The notes beneath the pieces were generated by a model. The model did not search any database, had not been told where the DNA came from, and saw only the letters and a list, made by a program, of their open reading frames with translations. This document shows positions 22,976-35,500 of a stretch of DNA of 64,000 nt, in pieces; within the stretch, counting starts at the first letter, position 1, and every line of letters begins with the position of its first letter. Origin of the DNA: Clavelina lepadiformis (Eukaryota; Chordata; Ascidiacea; Aplousobranchia; Clavelinidae); assembly GCF_947623445.1 (NCBI RefSeq), contig NC_135242.1:22568001-22632000 (forward strand), in the 5' to 3' direction. A program made the position numbers and the translations under genes.

Positions 22976-24948
22976 AAACACAAAGGAACGCCAGCAAGCA
23001 ATGCTCTAATGTTCTCTGTTTCCAAAATGTCTGCATGAGATTGTTTTTAGTTGTTTAGTTTCTTCATTTTTGAAAAATATTTTCCCTTGTAACTTGTTGG
23101 TATGGGCCTAACGTAAGGCTATGCAGAAACTGTTCTTAGGCTACGTTCTGCGTTCTTCCAATTAAATTTTTGACCCCGAATGAACCTCATCAGCCAATTT
23201 CCATATCATTTTTACATATTACATGCTATAAGCAGACAAATGGTTTAGTGGGTTTTTTAACCTATGTCCTTACTCTATTTGTTGAACATCTATTTGGTGA
23301 AAATCGAAAGCGCATATCGAAATTGTGTTAAAAAGGTATTTTGTTTCTGGAATCGTCAATCGCACTCTAAGTCTACATTATATGTGAAATTAAATTTATT
23401 TTATGGCCAATGTCCGAGTCTTTGTCTAAATAAATGCCAATCATTTTACGTGTAATTGTCCAATCGTACAATTTTTTTATTCGATGCCGGATTGGTCATC
23501 AAGCAATTATTGCTTGCTTACTTACCTTTTGACTAACAGCATTTCCATCAAGAAAGCCGTCTTGGACGACCGTTGACAGAGCTTTGTTGACCGTTGCCAA
23601 AAGCGGGAGTGACGTAGTCAATTTTCGAAGAAAACATTCGTTCAAGTGATGCGATTATTTTCGAGGTCGCGTGTCTTTTTGGCAGCAGGTCGACAGAAGT
23701 AGATCAAACTATACGGTAGGCTACTTCCACAGAATTCACAGAAATAAATATAACTGTCTTTGAACAGGAAGAGCCATGCAATTGTTCACAAAGAAATAAC
23801 CCGGACCCTAAAAAAACTTGAGTGGAAGCTTTAGAATTTATTTAAGCTATTGATAATTAAGTTTTATAAAATGTATCAAACACCCTATTTTTGTTTTGTT
23901 GTTTCCATATTTTATTAGTTTTAAAAATGCTATCTTGTCAAATTTTGAACTGGAATTTTACAGCCTAAACAGTTTGTTATTTTCATGTTGTATTTATCGG
24001 TTAAACATTTTTTTGTTTGAAATTTTCAGGTTTTGTTAATTCTGTAGCTTACTGATAATTTACAGAACCCTTCATTTTCTCTTATGAATATGTCTAATTT
24101 AGTAGTTTCCTGTTTTGAACATTTCTATATCCTAAGGATTTATTTCTGTCCTGGAACATTTTTCTTTTTTCTTGTTTGGAACTATCCCGTTTGACAAATT
24201 CCTGTATAAAAACGCAATTTGTTTACAAATGTTTTGTAGCATACTGTTTCACACATGTGTTTATAATGTGTTTATTGATGAAAATTACTCTTCCGAAACC
24301 AGAATTGGACAATAAATTGCTCTTTCATCAAGCTCAGGGTAGTTATCGTACTAGGCCTAACTAACTGTTGAGTAGTCTGTACGCTTCATTCTCACACAGA
24401 TATTGTTCTGGGTAGGATTTTTCGTTTACATAATCAGTATGCTCCGTTAAGTTAAATAAACTTAGAGATAGTTGGCACAAATTTTAATGAATATTCAGCG
24501 TAGCCTAGGCTGCGGGTAAAGCTGGATACGGCGCAATCCGACGATCGTTTAGTGTTGAAAATGGACGATTTTACGCAAATTGGATGTTTTAGCTTAATCG
24601 TCCTAGGGCGATTTCTGAGACAGACTTAAATCAGTCGTTTAGAAAAAAAACGTCCATGGACGTGGGCCGGTTGGAACCGTGTCAACCCCACGTCATTGGA
24701 CAATTCCCATTAATTTCTTTTGTTTTGCTGAATCCTTTACATGGCTTAATTTCGCGTTGATTGTTTTGTTTAATATTCCGTTCAACCTTTATCAAGTCAT
24801 TCAGCTGTTCATTTGGTTCTAAATTTATGGGTCCAATACAGTTTTATTTTTTAACACGCGTTGGCTGATCTATCCCTGCAAAAGTGCTGCCGTGAAAGAC
24901 ACGGCACCTCATAAGGAGAAGATGAGTTCCGCTCTTGCTTTAGGTTCT

Positions 24949-25170
24949 GAAGACGGTCAAGAAAGCTCTGTCAGCTGTCATCCAAGTCGGCTTTCATGAT
25001 AGCAGGCTGTTTGATGAAAGATTCCTGGAGAGCCTCATTACTTACCAACAGGGGTGGCCACAGACAGTATTTAGGGAAGAAGTGCCCAACCAATCGATTG
25101 TGGTCTACCAGTGGTCCGCCGACAGATCCCAAGTTGACTGCGAGGCCTTTAGAAAAAATAAAGTTTTTTA
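24949..25170 (+). other. Unassigned exon-like open frame
   Basis: After a pyrimidine-rich stretch ending in AG (near 24948) an open frame of 73 codons runs to a TAA at 25168-25170. The composition is protein-like, with an acidic/aromatic mix (for example VIQVGFHDSRLFDERF and IVVYQWSADRSQVDCEAF). I do not recognise it and find no partner exons upstream. It may be the last exon of an unseen gene, a degenerate transposon fragment or chance. Confidence 0.25.
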
Positions 25171-26584
25171 TGTGTAACAGTTTTTTTGTGACTTCAGACA
25201 TTTAGGCCTATACGTCTACCAAATAATCGAGTAAGAGTTAAATAACTTGTTTTATTCAATTTTTAATTGTCGTTGTGGACTAGTGTTACAGTATGTTACT
25301 ATTGTTGCTTTGGCGATGTGACCAACACAAATTTTTATTAGTTGCTGTGTCAAACACAAAACTACTTAACCTTAAAATTGAATCTTCAACCGATTGCTAT
25401 GTGTTTGGTAAATAAAAAATCCAGTAATCAACCGACTTCCAATGGCGAATCCTGATTAATTTATTCAAATAAAATTTAATTACCAAAAATGTTAACGATT
25501 GACTAACTTACACTTTACGAAAAACGATTCACCTTAACTCTGTTTATAGAAAGTTTTCTGTTTGTATGTACTTGAGAGAGGTTAGGTTTGTGATGTGATG
25601 TCTACCTGCAGCAACGGATAGATTTAAATTTCGAAAAGAAATTAAATGCAAGGGTGTAATGAAGGAAATGGTTAGGATTTCAGTTTTATTGCTTCTGCAC
25701 TCATATCAACCTCACTTCTCACTCATATCGTTTCAATAATAAAATCTATACCCGCTAAACCACTAACGCGGTGATTGCATTTTTAAATACGCTAAACGTC
25801 TCATCGTTTCATAAAGAAATTTAACCTTTTCTTATAAGGTTTTGAGCGCATATTTATTCGCTCGAATTTTGCGTTAGAGTTAAGTTTGCTATATAAATTT
25901 CATTGTGACACCACAATATATTTTACGTTACGTGAAACGTTATGTTGGGGGGACTTGAAAATGTTAGAAATTACCAAGCAAGAAACATTGGAAATGATTT
26001 ATGTGGATTTGCGATGTTGACACTGGATTGATAGACCGCTGGAGGTGGTTATTTGAAAAGTAGCTGTTTGGGTTAATAAACATTGGGCACCCCTGATTTA
26101 GGGTATACTTAAGTCAGTAGTTTCGAGATGAAACAATACCCATTATAAATACCCGCAATTAATTTTAATCCCCCATGCGCTTAGCAAACTTTCCAATCTG
26201 TGGTATATGTAGTTGGTACTAATCTTAAACATGTTTCAATAACTTTTAAGTAGATTTGCATTTAAAATTGCCAATAAAGCAAGAAAGGATTTACTATGGT
26301 TTGCCAGTTTGAGTTTTGCTTTTTGGCGTTTGTAGGTTAGGTTTGGATTCAGAAAAATTTAGTACATTGGGTTCTGGTTTTGGTTCGGTTTTCCGAAAAA
26401 ATTTGCTTACATCGATTTAAGCATTCAGCCTTTCAGGTACAAAAGATTTTTGAGGTCTTCTTGTACACACCAAGCTTGTTTGAGTCATATGGAGACTTAA
26501 AGTAGATCCGCCCCGCCATAGAATTCATTTCTCCTGGAACGGAGGTGGATTTTATAAGCGGCGACTACTGTATAACCATTTTAC

Positions 26585-26640
26585 TGATAAAACGCCAGCA
26601 TGTTTCGAACAACATTTGTTCTTCATCAAAACTAATCCCT
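26585..26640 (-). repeat. Possible Penelope-like retroelement tail fragment
   Basis: On the minus strand this reads TGATGAAGAAC followed by GTTCGAAACATG. That is like the GATGAAG...GTCGAAACGT signature common in the 3' parts of Penelope-like and some non-LTR elements. No coding remnant is attached, so this is a motif-level resemblance only. Confidence 0.3.
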
Positions 26641-27471
26641 ACTAATACAACATAGTTGGTGACATTGAATGTTCATTTACGGAAACATAACGTTGCTGCA
26701 TCAATATTGTTTCATGTCTCTACAGCAGTTGCCTGTTTTTTTAACATTTGCTTGCTATTTTTGGGTCTTTGATTTCTACAAGGAAGGGTGGGGTTTTAAT
26801 GGGTGTCCTGGTGCAACCAAATGTTGTATTAGAAATCCAAAATTGACCAGAACAATTGCCCACTGGGCACCCATTGTTTTTTTGAGGATCAGCTTTCACC
26901 ACACAATGATGTTGCTCTTGCAAATGATGTCTGAATAATGCCATTGTTTAAGGCTTGATTTGTATCACACCATGCTATGCGCACAGCATGAAGAGATTGT
27001 ATTAAGTGATGTATTTACAGGAAATGACTCTGGCAATTGTGACCATACAATTAGAGATGGGAAAAGCCAAACGTTTGTGAAGCAGGTCTCAAAAGAACTG
27101 CATTGTCTGATTGTGTCTGTTGACAGATTAAGCTTAGTTTACCAGAGCTGGGTATCCAACTTTTTTGAGGGCACCCATTTTTACAGAGTCAGGATGCCCA
27201 GGGGAATCCACTCAGAAAAATAAAAGTTATTCACTGCAAATGTGTAAGATCATCGGCGTACTAAGTTTCTGTTACATGGTTTTTGGTTAGATACAAGTAT
27301 GATACATTTATTTATATATATATCATATATATTTAGTAATATAGTGGGCAGTTAACAAATGGGATTGATTTTTTGGATTGCTTGGACTTGGGTAGCAATA
27401 GAACAGGACTTAAGGTGGTTAATTCTGCCTTGTGCAGTTTAATTTTAGTTCACAATCTAGTTATGGCAATT

Positions 27472-27491
27472 GGTTAGTTAGTTAGTTAGTT
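27472..27491 (+). repeat. (GTTA)n microsatellite
   Basis: About five tandem copies of a 4-bp GTTA unit in intergenic DNA. Confidence 0.8.
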
Positions 27492-28371
27492 GGTAAGATA
27501 GTTATGGAAAACTACAATACTACAATTCAGCCTTTTGTCGTAGCATCAACAGAAAATTAACCCTGGTGATTGACACTTGTGGAAAAGTGTCACGTGTTGG
27601 TTTATTTTTCTTTCTTTAAAAATAAAATAATTACGCACGTACACAGACAAAATGAAGAAAAAAGAACAAAATGGTGCTACATTTTAAAAAGGTCCACTGT
27701 AATATGTCTGTTTGTAACCTTTATTGCCCCTTGAAGACTTCCATGGCAGTTTGATTAACAGAATAACCGTGCTTGATTACATTCCTTTATTTGTGCCTTC
27801 AGGTTTCAAAACCCTTCCACTGCTCAAGACTAATTGCGTATATCGAAAAGGAAATTGCAACATATACTTAGCCTGATATATAGGGTTTTAATTGCATCCT
27901 TCCCAGCAATGCTTAGAGCTAAACAAACCTACAACTGTGATAAAATAAAAACAAATGTGGTTATCTTTTGTTGGACTTCTTACCATGCCGGGAGCTATTT
28001 GTTATTGTTGGATTTTGAGTTACAGAATCCATCAATCAATCTTTTTGCAATCGGCAGAAGTGTTGAGTGAAATTGCAGAACTTCACTCTCTGAAGACAGT
28101 TGAGCTATAAAGCTAAAGTGTAGAATTCTGCTTACGGTAAACCTGTATTACCCAGTACCCAGCCTGTTATACAGAAAGCGTTCTCTGTAGGTTGTGCAGT
28201 GTGATGCTTGCACAAAATGATCCAAAGCGACATAGATGAGATGTCTTCCGAGCACAAAATAAAATTTAGTTTGGCCTGTTGTTTATATTTAAAATTTTAA
28301 TATACATACAGTATATGTAAAATTGCAGGAATAGTTGTTAAGAGAAGTTTACTTGTTATTTAAATTACAAA

Positions 28372-31300
28372 ATGTTTCGCCCCATATTTGACGATGATCC
28401 TTTTTTTCGGTAAGTCGCTATCTATCTATAACCAACTGTTTTCCTCTTAGTAATGTCAATAACAGGTTAACAGTATTTGTGCTGCAGTTATGTATTTTGT
28501 AATATATGTATTTCATACTATTTGAATACTGGCTTTATTTTAAATTATGAAATTGTTCAATATGGATACTAATACTGATAGTTAATATTGCTGATACTGT
28601 ATACTTAACTACTATGATACTTTGTGTACCCATTTCTAGGAATAACCAATAAACAGAGTTTTATAACTCTAGATAACTTTTCACATTTTATTTCATCAGT
28701 GACCCAATGCAAGACATTCACAGAATGATGGGTCAAACAATGGATATGTCCACGGGCAGGAATTACATGTCAGCAGGACGAAGGCACACAGAGGTTGGTT
28801 TGTTGCCCACTAAAAACTATAGGGTTGTCATTGTAACTATTTTGGTTTTTAATTATTTTTTCTACTATTATTTAATTTTCTGTTTGTGATTTCAGCCTAC
28901 CATGACGTTGTCTCCATTTGGGATGATGTCACCTTTTGGCTTCGGAGGCATGGGTTCAATGTTTGATCGAATGAATCCACTTATGAACAATATACAGGGC
29001 TCCATGCAGATGATGTCATCGTCACAAGGCGTGAGTTACTTCGCTTCCAAGATGCCTTTTGGGCGAATAATTTGATCACCCACTCACTATTGCAATGTTT
29101 TTCTTTCACAATCAAAAATTGTTTCTAAAATGATTGTGACCCACAACGCAAGAAGGATAAATTATTTCACTTGTATGATGATGGCTGCTTGTAAGCAAAA
29201 CAAAGTCTCGACCCATCGCAGTATAGTCCTGAGACCCATTGTTTGAAAAAGACTGCATGGCGGTGTGGTTGTGATACTATTGTTGTTTTATTTCAGTGGA
29301 TCAGGCTGATATCACAATTGCATGATGCCTAAAAAAAGACACTTCAATGTTCAAACTTTGGCATAGTGGCTTAATTAATATCACATGCTTATAATAATTT
29401 TTTTTTAATATATTACGTATAACCAATACTTTAAGATGCCTGGCTCCTCATTCCAGTCCTCGTACACATCCATCTCATATGGTGGAAACGGACAGCCCCA
29501 AGTCTACCAAGCCACATCTTCAACCCGAGTCGGACAGGACGGGGTTAGTTGACTTCGATTACTTTTGTTGGAATAACATTCATATTCGTGTTACTTGTAT
29601 TCATATTCGTATTACTTGTATTCATATTTGTGTTACTTGTATTCATATTCGTGTTACTTGTATTCATATTTGTGTTACTTGTATTCATATTTGTGTTACT
29701 TGTATTGTTTATGTTAGAAAAGCAGGATTAGTGCAATGATCGTGAAAAAATGAAAGCTTTTTCTTTATCCAAGGTCAAAGAAACACAAAAAAGTGAACGT
29801 AATTCAGCTTCTGGTGTTCATAAAATGGCAATAGGACATCACATTGGTACGTACTGAGTGGTGTTTGTGTTCTAATCGTTTCGTAAAATTAAAATATTCT
29901 GGAACTCAGCTTGATACAACTGTACATTAAAGAGAAGCAACTTTGTGTGGTGTGTGTGAAATCAGGAAATGTTACACTGACCAATCAGGAAATGATTTGC
30001 TGCATTTAAAATGTGATAAAGTGTTGACTAAATATTGCTCAGTTTGTGCTGTATGTATTGGTACTTCACTTCTTACATTTGCTTACATTTCGAGTTGCCA
30101 AACTGTTAAAGAGTTACTTTGTGGACCACTTAATATATATGTCTTGGTATCGTTAAGTAGAAGACTGAAAAAAAATTTGTTTGCAATTAAAACTCTGTCT
30201 ACTTGAATCTGCTTACATAAATAGGGCCAAATGTATGTATATATATATGTACATGGATATATAATTTAGTTTCTCAATCTTCTTTTCAAGGTGACCGTGG
30301 ACATGTAATTGAAAAATCAGTCAACAAAAAAACTGGCGATAAAGAAGAGTCGCAAGAGTTTATTAACATTGAAGAAGGTTGGTCGCACTTTTTCATATTT
30401 TTTTATACTGAATTTCTAAGGTTACTGCGGAGCAAAATCTTAAAGTCAATGTTATTACTACGGTGAATTCTTTGCACTAAATAACATTTTGTAACTCTCA
30501 TTCAACTAAGTTGTTATACTTTGATTGTTTGACATGTTGTACTTGTGATGGGTGTGTGCCACTACAAAAAGACTCCAAGCTGTAAACTGTTGGCTGTGTT
30601 GATTGCATACCAAATAATAATGTGTTTGTGCACTAAGCCTGTGAAAAATGGCCATAGTCATGAGTCAACTTCCTTCCTCAGCTTAACATTTATTGCATGG
30701 CAAAAAACGTCCAAACAAGTTTGAAAATTATATTTAAGCTTAGTAGCAATAATGATTTTACGACATTTATGGCTTGTACGTTAAAGTAAGCTTACAAAGT
30801 CCTAATTTTAAGCATAAAATCCAACTATTTTGTGTGAGGTCTAAATCAGGAAAAATTAGGCAAAAATTGATGTTTTTGTCAAAGTAGATAACAAAGGACA
30901 GCATTTAGGTTATCATGAAAATGAACATACGTTTGTTGAATCGAATTAAAATAGTTTTTCATGTAACGGTTTCATTGGTTATGAAACTTTGACACTTGTT
31001 TTGATAAACATGTCCAAAAGTGTCAAAAACATCTTGTATTTTTGTACATTTTTGAAGCCTTCCAAAGGGATGTAGCAAGTTTTGTTGGCAAGTTGGCCAT
31101 TTTTGAGTACAAACTGGTGGCATTTGCAATTGTCAAAAAATTCACCCTCAGTGTCAATGCATTCATGGGAATTGTTACATTACCTGCGCCAAAATTTTCT
31201 TGTGAGGCTTTAGATCATTAATTTGTTTTGAGTTTGATTTCATGTAATAAAAATCTTGCAAACAAGAAGCGTAAAGTTATAGAAAGGAAGCAAAGGAAAT

Positions 31301-31617
31301 ATATGTCCAAAAACTGTGTTGATTGCAAGTTGATCATTTCACTGTCCCATTTGAGCCTTTTGGTCTGACTTTCAAATCACAGAGAGTATTATTAATTAAG
31401 ACGTTTATCTTCAGAGCAAGCTGACGAGTTTGATCACGAATGGAAGCAAAAGACACGCTCCCACCAACCGCATCATAGGAGCGTCGCGTATCATTCAGTC
31501 GGACGACACTCCCCCTATTCATCCCATCATCGACACGCCCCAGCGGCCATAGAGTACCACCAGAGACCTTCATCTTCTTCAAGTCACAGGCAACAGAGAA
31601 GAAGAGATCAGAGTTAA
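28372..31617 (+). CDS. MLF: Myeloid leukemia factor (MLF1/MLF2 family)
   Basis: Seven exons: 28372-28409, 28700-28793, 28896-29030, 29436-29543, 29774-29846, 30291-30377, 31415-31617 (245 residues). The start MFRPIFDDDPFF matches the MLF N-terminus. Residues from about 125 to 180 carry the family core: VKETQKSERNS, KMAIGHHIGDRGHVIEKS, then a KKTGDKEESQEFINIEE-type stretch and a D-x-F-x-x-E-W motif at the start of exon 7. MLFs are small nuclear/cytoplasmic adaptors linked to transcription, proteostasis and haematopoietic differentiation. The region after exon 1 is methionine-rich, and the RSxSxP-type 14-3-3 site known near the N-terminus of human MLF1 is not evident. The tail is His/Ser/Arg-rich. 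AATAAA lies at 31793-31798. Confidence 0.93.
29579..29704 (+). repeat. 21-bp minisatellite in MLF intron 4
   Basis: Six head-to-tail units of exactly 21 bp (TTCATATTCGTGTTACTTGT plus A), differing only at C/T and G/A positions. The period is a multiple of three and the unit lacks stops in some frames, which creates spurious open frames. The array ends 69 bp before the exon 5 acceptor. Confidence 0.97.
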
Positions 31618-31792
31618 GGCGTAGGCTATTGTGCTACATTCATCGAAAGCTTTGGTCACATTGGTTCTTTTAAAACCTTGCTCTCATAACGTTGTTATTG
31701 TGCTTACCTACTCCACTCTCAAACACTTTTGGAATTGGTTTGAGACGGATGATGTGTGAATGGATTAAAAATGTGGGTAGGAGAATATTTTC

Positions 31793-31798
31793 AATAAA
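31793..31798 (+). terminator. Polyadenylation signal AATAAA of MLF
   Basis: A canonical hexamer 176 bp after the MLF stop codon, in a position suited to a short 3' UTR. Confidence 0.6.
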
Positions 31799-32472
31799 AC
31801 CGCTACCCTTCTTTCAAATAGCAATGGCAAATTCTTTTCTTGTATATCTCATTTTCGCAATATTGTGTTTTTGTCGTTTTGCCTGAAAGGTTTTATTTTT
31901 TGAAACCCCATTTCTCATGTGAGCATTAACTGTTTATTAAGGCGAGGTATGAATTACGTCACAATACGTAGCGGCGGAGATACCATTATGATGATATAAA
32001 AGGTTTTGTTGTTTCTGGCATTGCGTTGTGTATCATTTTGTGTTAGTGTTAAACGTCGTGATAAACGTGTAACATTACGTAACAATGCAATATTTGACGG
32101 CTGAAACTGCAGGAGGTTATTTTTGGGTGGGTTTCCCGTTTTCTATTTATTTCATAGTTGCGAACCTGTTGCTGTAGTTTACGTTTTTAATACATGTCGA
32201 AAATAAATCACACTCAACTTTGTAACAAACCAGTTATTTTAAGGTGAAATTTGCAAAATGCTGTTGGATGTTTGGTGTATTTGTCTTAAATTGTTTATTT
32301 TACCCCAGGAAACAGGTGATTGTATTATGACGTCATACCGAACAGCGAGTAGGTTTGAAGTTACACTTGGTCGAAGAGCGGTGGCACCGGCCCCATAACA
32401 TAGGATTTCCCTTGCGTTGGTTAATTAGATTTCGGAGTTATTTTAAGTTTCTCGACTTCCTTTAGAAAACGG

Positions 32473-32479
32473 TATAAAA
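32473..32479 (+). promoter_or_regulatory. TATA box of the TRIM-NHL gene
   Basis: TATAAAA, 109 bp before the start codon at 32588. A start site around 32500-32510 would give a short 5' UTR. A second TATA-like motif near 31996 is too distant without a separate 5' exon. Confidence 0.5.
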
Positions 32480-32587
32480 CACAAGCGCGCTCATATATAC
32501 GCACTTGTTGTACACATTGACAGCACTAAGTCAGTTGTATTAGGACTGCAAAGGTACATTTGATCAATTGCAAGCTATTTAGTTAAT

Positions 32588-35500
32588 ATGTCGGGGGTTA
32601 AAGCTCTTTGTAACAAACTGAACGAAGAATTCCTGACCTGTCAGATATGTTTGAATATTTACAAGGAACCGTTACTGTTAACCTGCCAGCACTCTTTCTG
32701 CAAATCCTGCGTAGCGCAGTGTGTCCACTCTGGTACGACCACGGCGCTGCATTGTCCCATATGCCGGCAGAAAACGGTTTTGCCGAAAAAAATGGGTCTT
32801 GGCAATCTGAAAAAGAATTTCTTTTTACAAGTGAGTGCTACCATTTTGCAATATTGAAAGACTAGTTGTTTAGGATTAGGCTGGCAATTTTCTGTGTCGA
32901 TCGATAATTAACTGTTCGATCAAGGAACAAATCCGTTCAAAAGTGAGGTAACGTCAAATGAATATTGTCCCTTGTGTAATTACAATCCCAAATGTTATAT
33001 TTACTTGGTCAGAGCCTAATAGAAACACTGAACGCGCGGCGGCACTCCCAGCACTCAATTTCGCCCTTTGATGATCTTGTCGTGGGTAAAGGTAATCAGG
33101 ATAGTGACGTCATAGACAGTATCAACGCAATAGACGATAGGAGGTAAGTAGCTTCCATTGTGGTTTCTTTTGTTGTCAAGGAAGGATGTGAGACGTAACT
33201 GTAACTGTGTATGCAAAGGACAAGTAAAAAAATTATCGAACCAATTTCCCAAAAGCCAAAATCGACTAAAAAATAATTACAAAAACCACCCTAACTGATA
33301 GTTACGTCACAGTGAACACAACGGAAATTTCGATTGTGAAAATTGCGAGCTTGAGACGAAAAGGAAAGCGGTCGCCCGTTGCTTAGACTGCACTGACTTC
33401 CTTTGTAGAAATTGTGAACTGATTCACTGTCAAACCAAGCTGACCAAAAAACACAAGGTAATCAAATCACTGGTCACTATTTGCCAGACTGCCTGTAATT
33501 ACTGAGACAAGGCGACAATTGGTATAATTGTTAAGTTGCTGGCCTCAGTAAATTGGCATTGATCATTAATGAACATTCTTTTGACAGCTGACATAATGAC
33601 TAATCTGTTTTTATGACGTCATAGGTTGTTCGGCTAAGCGAGTTGGTAAGTGGCCAGTATGGTGATGAGTTTCTCGCTAGAGCGAAGATCTTTTGCCCGC
33701 GGCACGTGGATGAGGTAATATAATGCCAATTAGTGGAAGTAAAAACTTTCACAGTAATTCCCTAAATTTTGCGTAAATGTGTGAAAATACGCACTAATAT
33801 AGTTTCCGAAAAAGTTGTAATCATGATTATTTCTATACTACAACTAAGAGTTGCCTCCGTCAGTCAAGTTTCACTACCCCATTGCTTTTGAAGCTTTATG
33901 CAAACTTTGTTTTATCTCCAAACCAAAATTATCTCTCTCTACGCAACTGTGATGTAATTGTCACGTGCTTTCGTTTCGATGGTTATAATTATAATAGATA
34001 AAAACGTCATAATTAACCCCTTATGACGCCAATTGAGCCGTTGATAAATAGTAGATAGCACTGTTAGCCAGTATAGCCACTCATTGAACTTGAAATTCTA
34101 TAAATCAAAAATGTTCGCAATACAAAGACAAGACATGAAACCTACGCTTCTTGACGCTGTAAAGGACATAAATAGAGAAGTACTTACGACGTTTTGACTT
34201 AAACGTGATTTGGTACAGGTTTGTCGTGAAATCTGCGAAGATTGTTTCGCGGTCGGATGTTCGTCGTGCTTGAATGAACACCATAAAGATCACAAAACGA
34301 GAGATTTGAAAGGTACCGGTCACGCCTTGGGTCACGTGTTAAATGACTATGTTATCTTATAGCCAATTGGGACATCATAAACATTGTTGTGCTAAAAATT
34401 TTGACCTTTACCTTTAAAGATGCTGTTTTACGTCATAAACGAAGAGCGATTGAGCTCCTGGATTACTCCTCCAAGGAAGAAACGAGAATTTCTGAAAGTC
34501 TCGAAGAAGTGAAGAAAATAACAGAAAACATGAAAAAAGAAAAGAAAAGCGTTTGTGACGAAATTAGGAACAGGACCAAGAGCTTAATCGCTGCAGCCAA
34601 ATCATACGAAGAAAAATGCTTAAAGGTAAGTTGTCCACATAATCTTTATTAATTTGCATTGAGTAAAAATCTGAAAACTTGTTTTGATTTTTAATACCTT
34701 GCTTTAATTTAAAGTTTACCTACTTGAAGCCAAACCTAGCTATATTTGTTAAGGTAAACTTCAGATTTGTTTGACAAAATATTTTTTAGGCCGTGAAAAG
34801 TATTTCCAAGTACCGCAAAGCTTCTGTCAACGAAATTGAAGAAGAGCTTCTAAAGAAAAAATCGGAAATTAAATCCAGGCGAGAAAGTCTTAAAGAAAAA
34901 CTTGAAAACGTGTCAAAGTTTGGAACCCCGTTGGAAATTTTGGAATTAAAAGCGCCCACTGACTGTTTAGAGGAAACGACGGAAATGGAAGAAAAAAGCA
35001 CGAACTGTACTACAAGCTGCAGTGAGTTAAACTAACAACTTATTGCTGTGTATTGAGTTGACTCTGAACAGTTGTTTTTAACGTCATTGTAATTCTCTTC
35101 AGCGTGGTCGCTGTCTCCACCTAGCGACCAGTCTCCGAGCGATTTTTTGAATTCTATTAAAAGAACTTTGATGCAAGTGATAGGACGCGTCGAATGCCGA
35201 GGTATATTTCATTTATCATATTATCATACAGTATTATATGAATTTCATATAGTCATTGTTGGTTATGTTTCCTACAATTGCTGATATGGTGTAATAACCA
35301 ATGTTGTGCTGTGTAATAACCTTTTTCTCAAGTGTATGTTCTTGTTCTTTTTAATTTAGGCGCCAAAGAAAACTTTCAAAACATCGATCAATTTCAAGAT
35401 GACGCTGACGTCATATCTTTCGTAGGAAGAGCTCAATCGGTGACGTCAGAGCGTACTGAAAGCGATTACTGTCACATGCGTACCCGTAAGAACGACATTG

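Larger units (their letters stand above)
22976..28371. other. Gene-poor region between transporter array and MLF
   Basis: About 5.4 kb without a gene that I can name. It holds an unassigned exon-like frame (24949-25170), a possible retroelement tail (26585-26640), a (GTTA)n microsatellite (27472-27491) and AT-rich microsatellite DNA near 27305-27335. The MLF promoter should lie in its last few hundred bases, but no clear core element is visible. Confidence 0.5.
31618..32587. other. MLF 3' region and TRIM-NHL upstream region
   Basis: The first about 200 bp are MLF 3' UTR with AATAAA at 31793-31798. Further on, a TATAAAAGG lies near 31996, a TGACGTCA at 32328-32335, an NF-kB-like AGGATTTCCC near 32401-32410, and a TATAAAA at 32473-32479. 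The last lies 109 bp before the TRIM start codon. No other gene is seen. Confidence 0.55.

Noticed and set aside
25048..26099. CAGGGGTG at 25048 paired with CACCCCTG at 26099 as ends of one hAT element
   Set aside because: The flanking octamers (CTTACCAA and ATTTAGGG) do not match and inner similarity is poor; chance pairing is more likely.
27144..27200. CAGAGCTGGGTATCCAACTT as a hAT left end
   Set aside because: No partner end or target duplication was found downstream.
29549..29739. Open frames across the MLF intron 4 repeats
   Set aside because: They result from a 21-bp unit without stops and contain no conserved protein; MLF exons on both sides join in frame.
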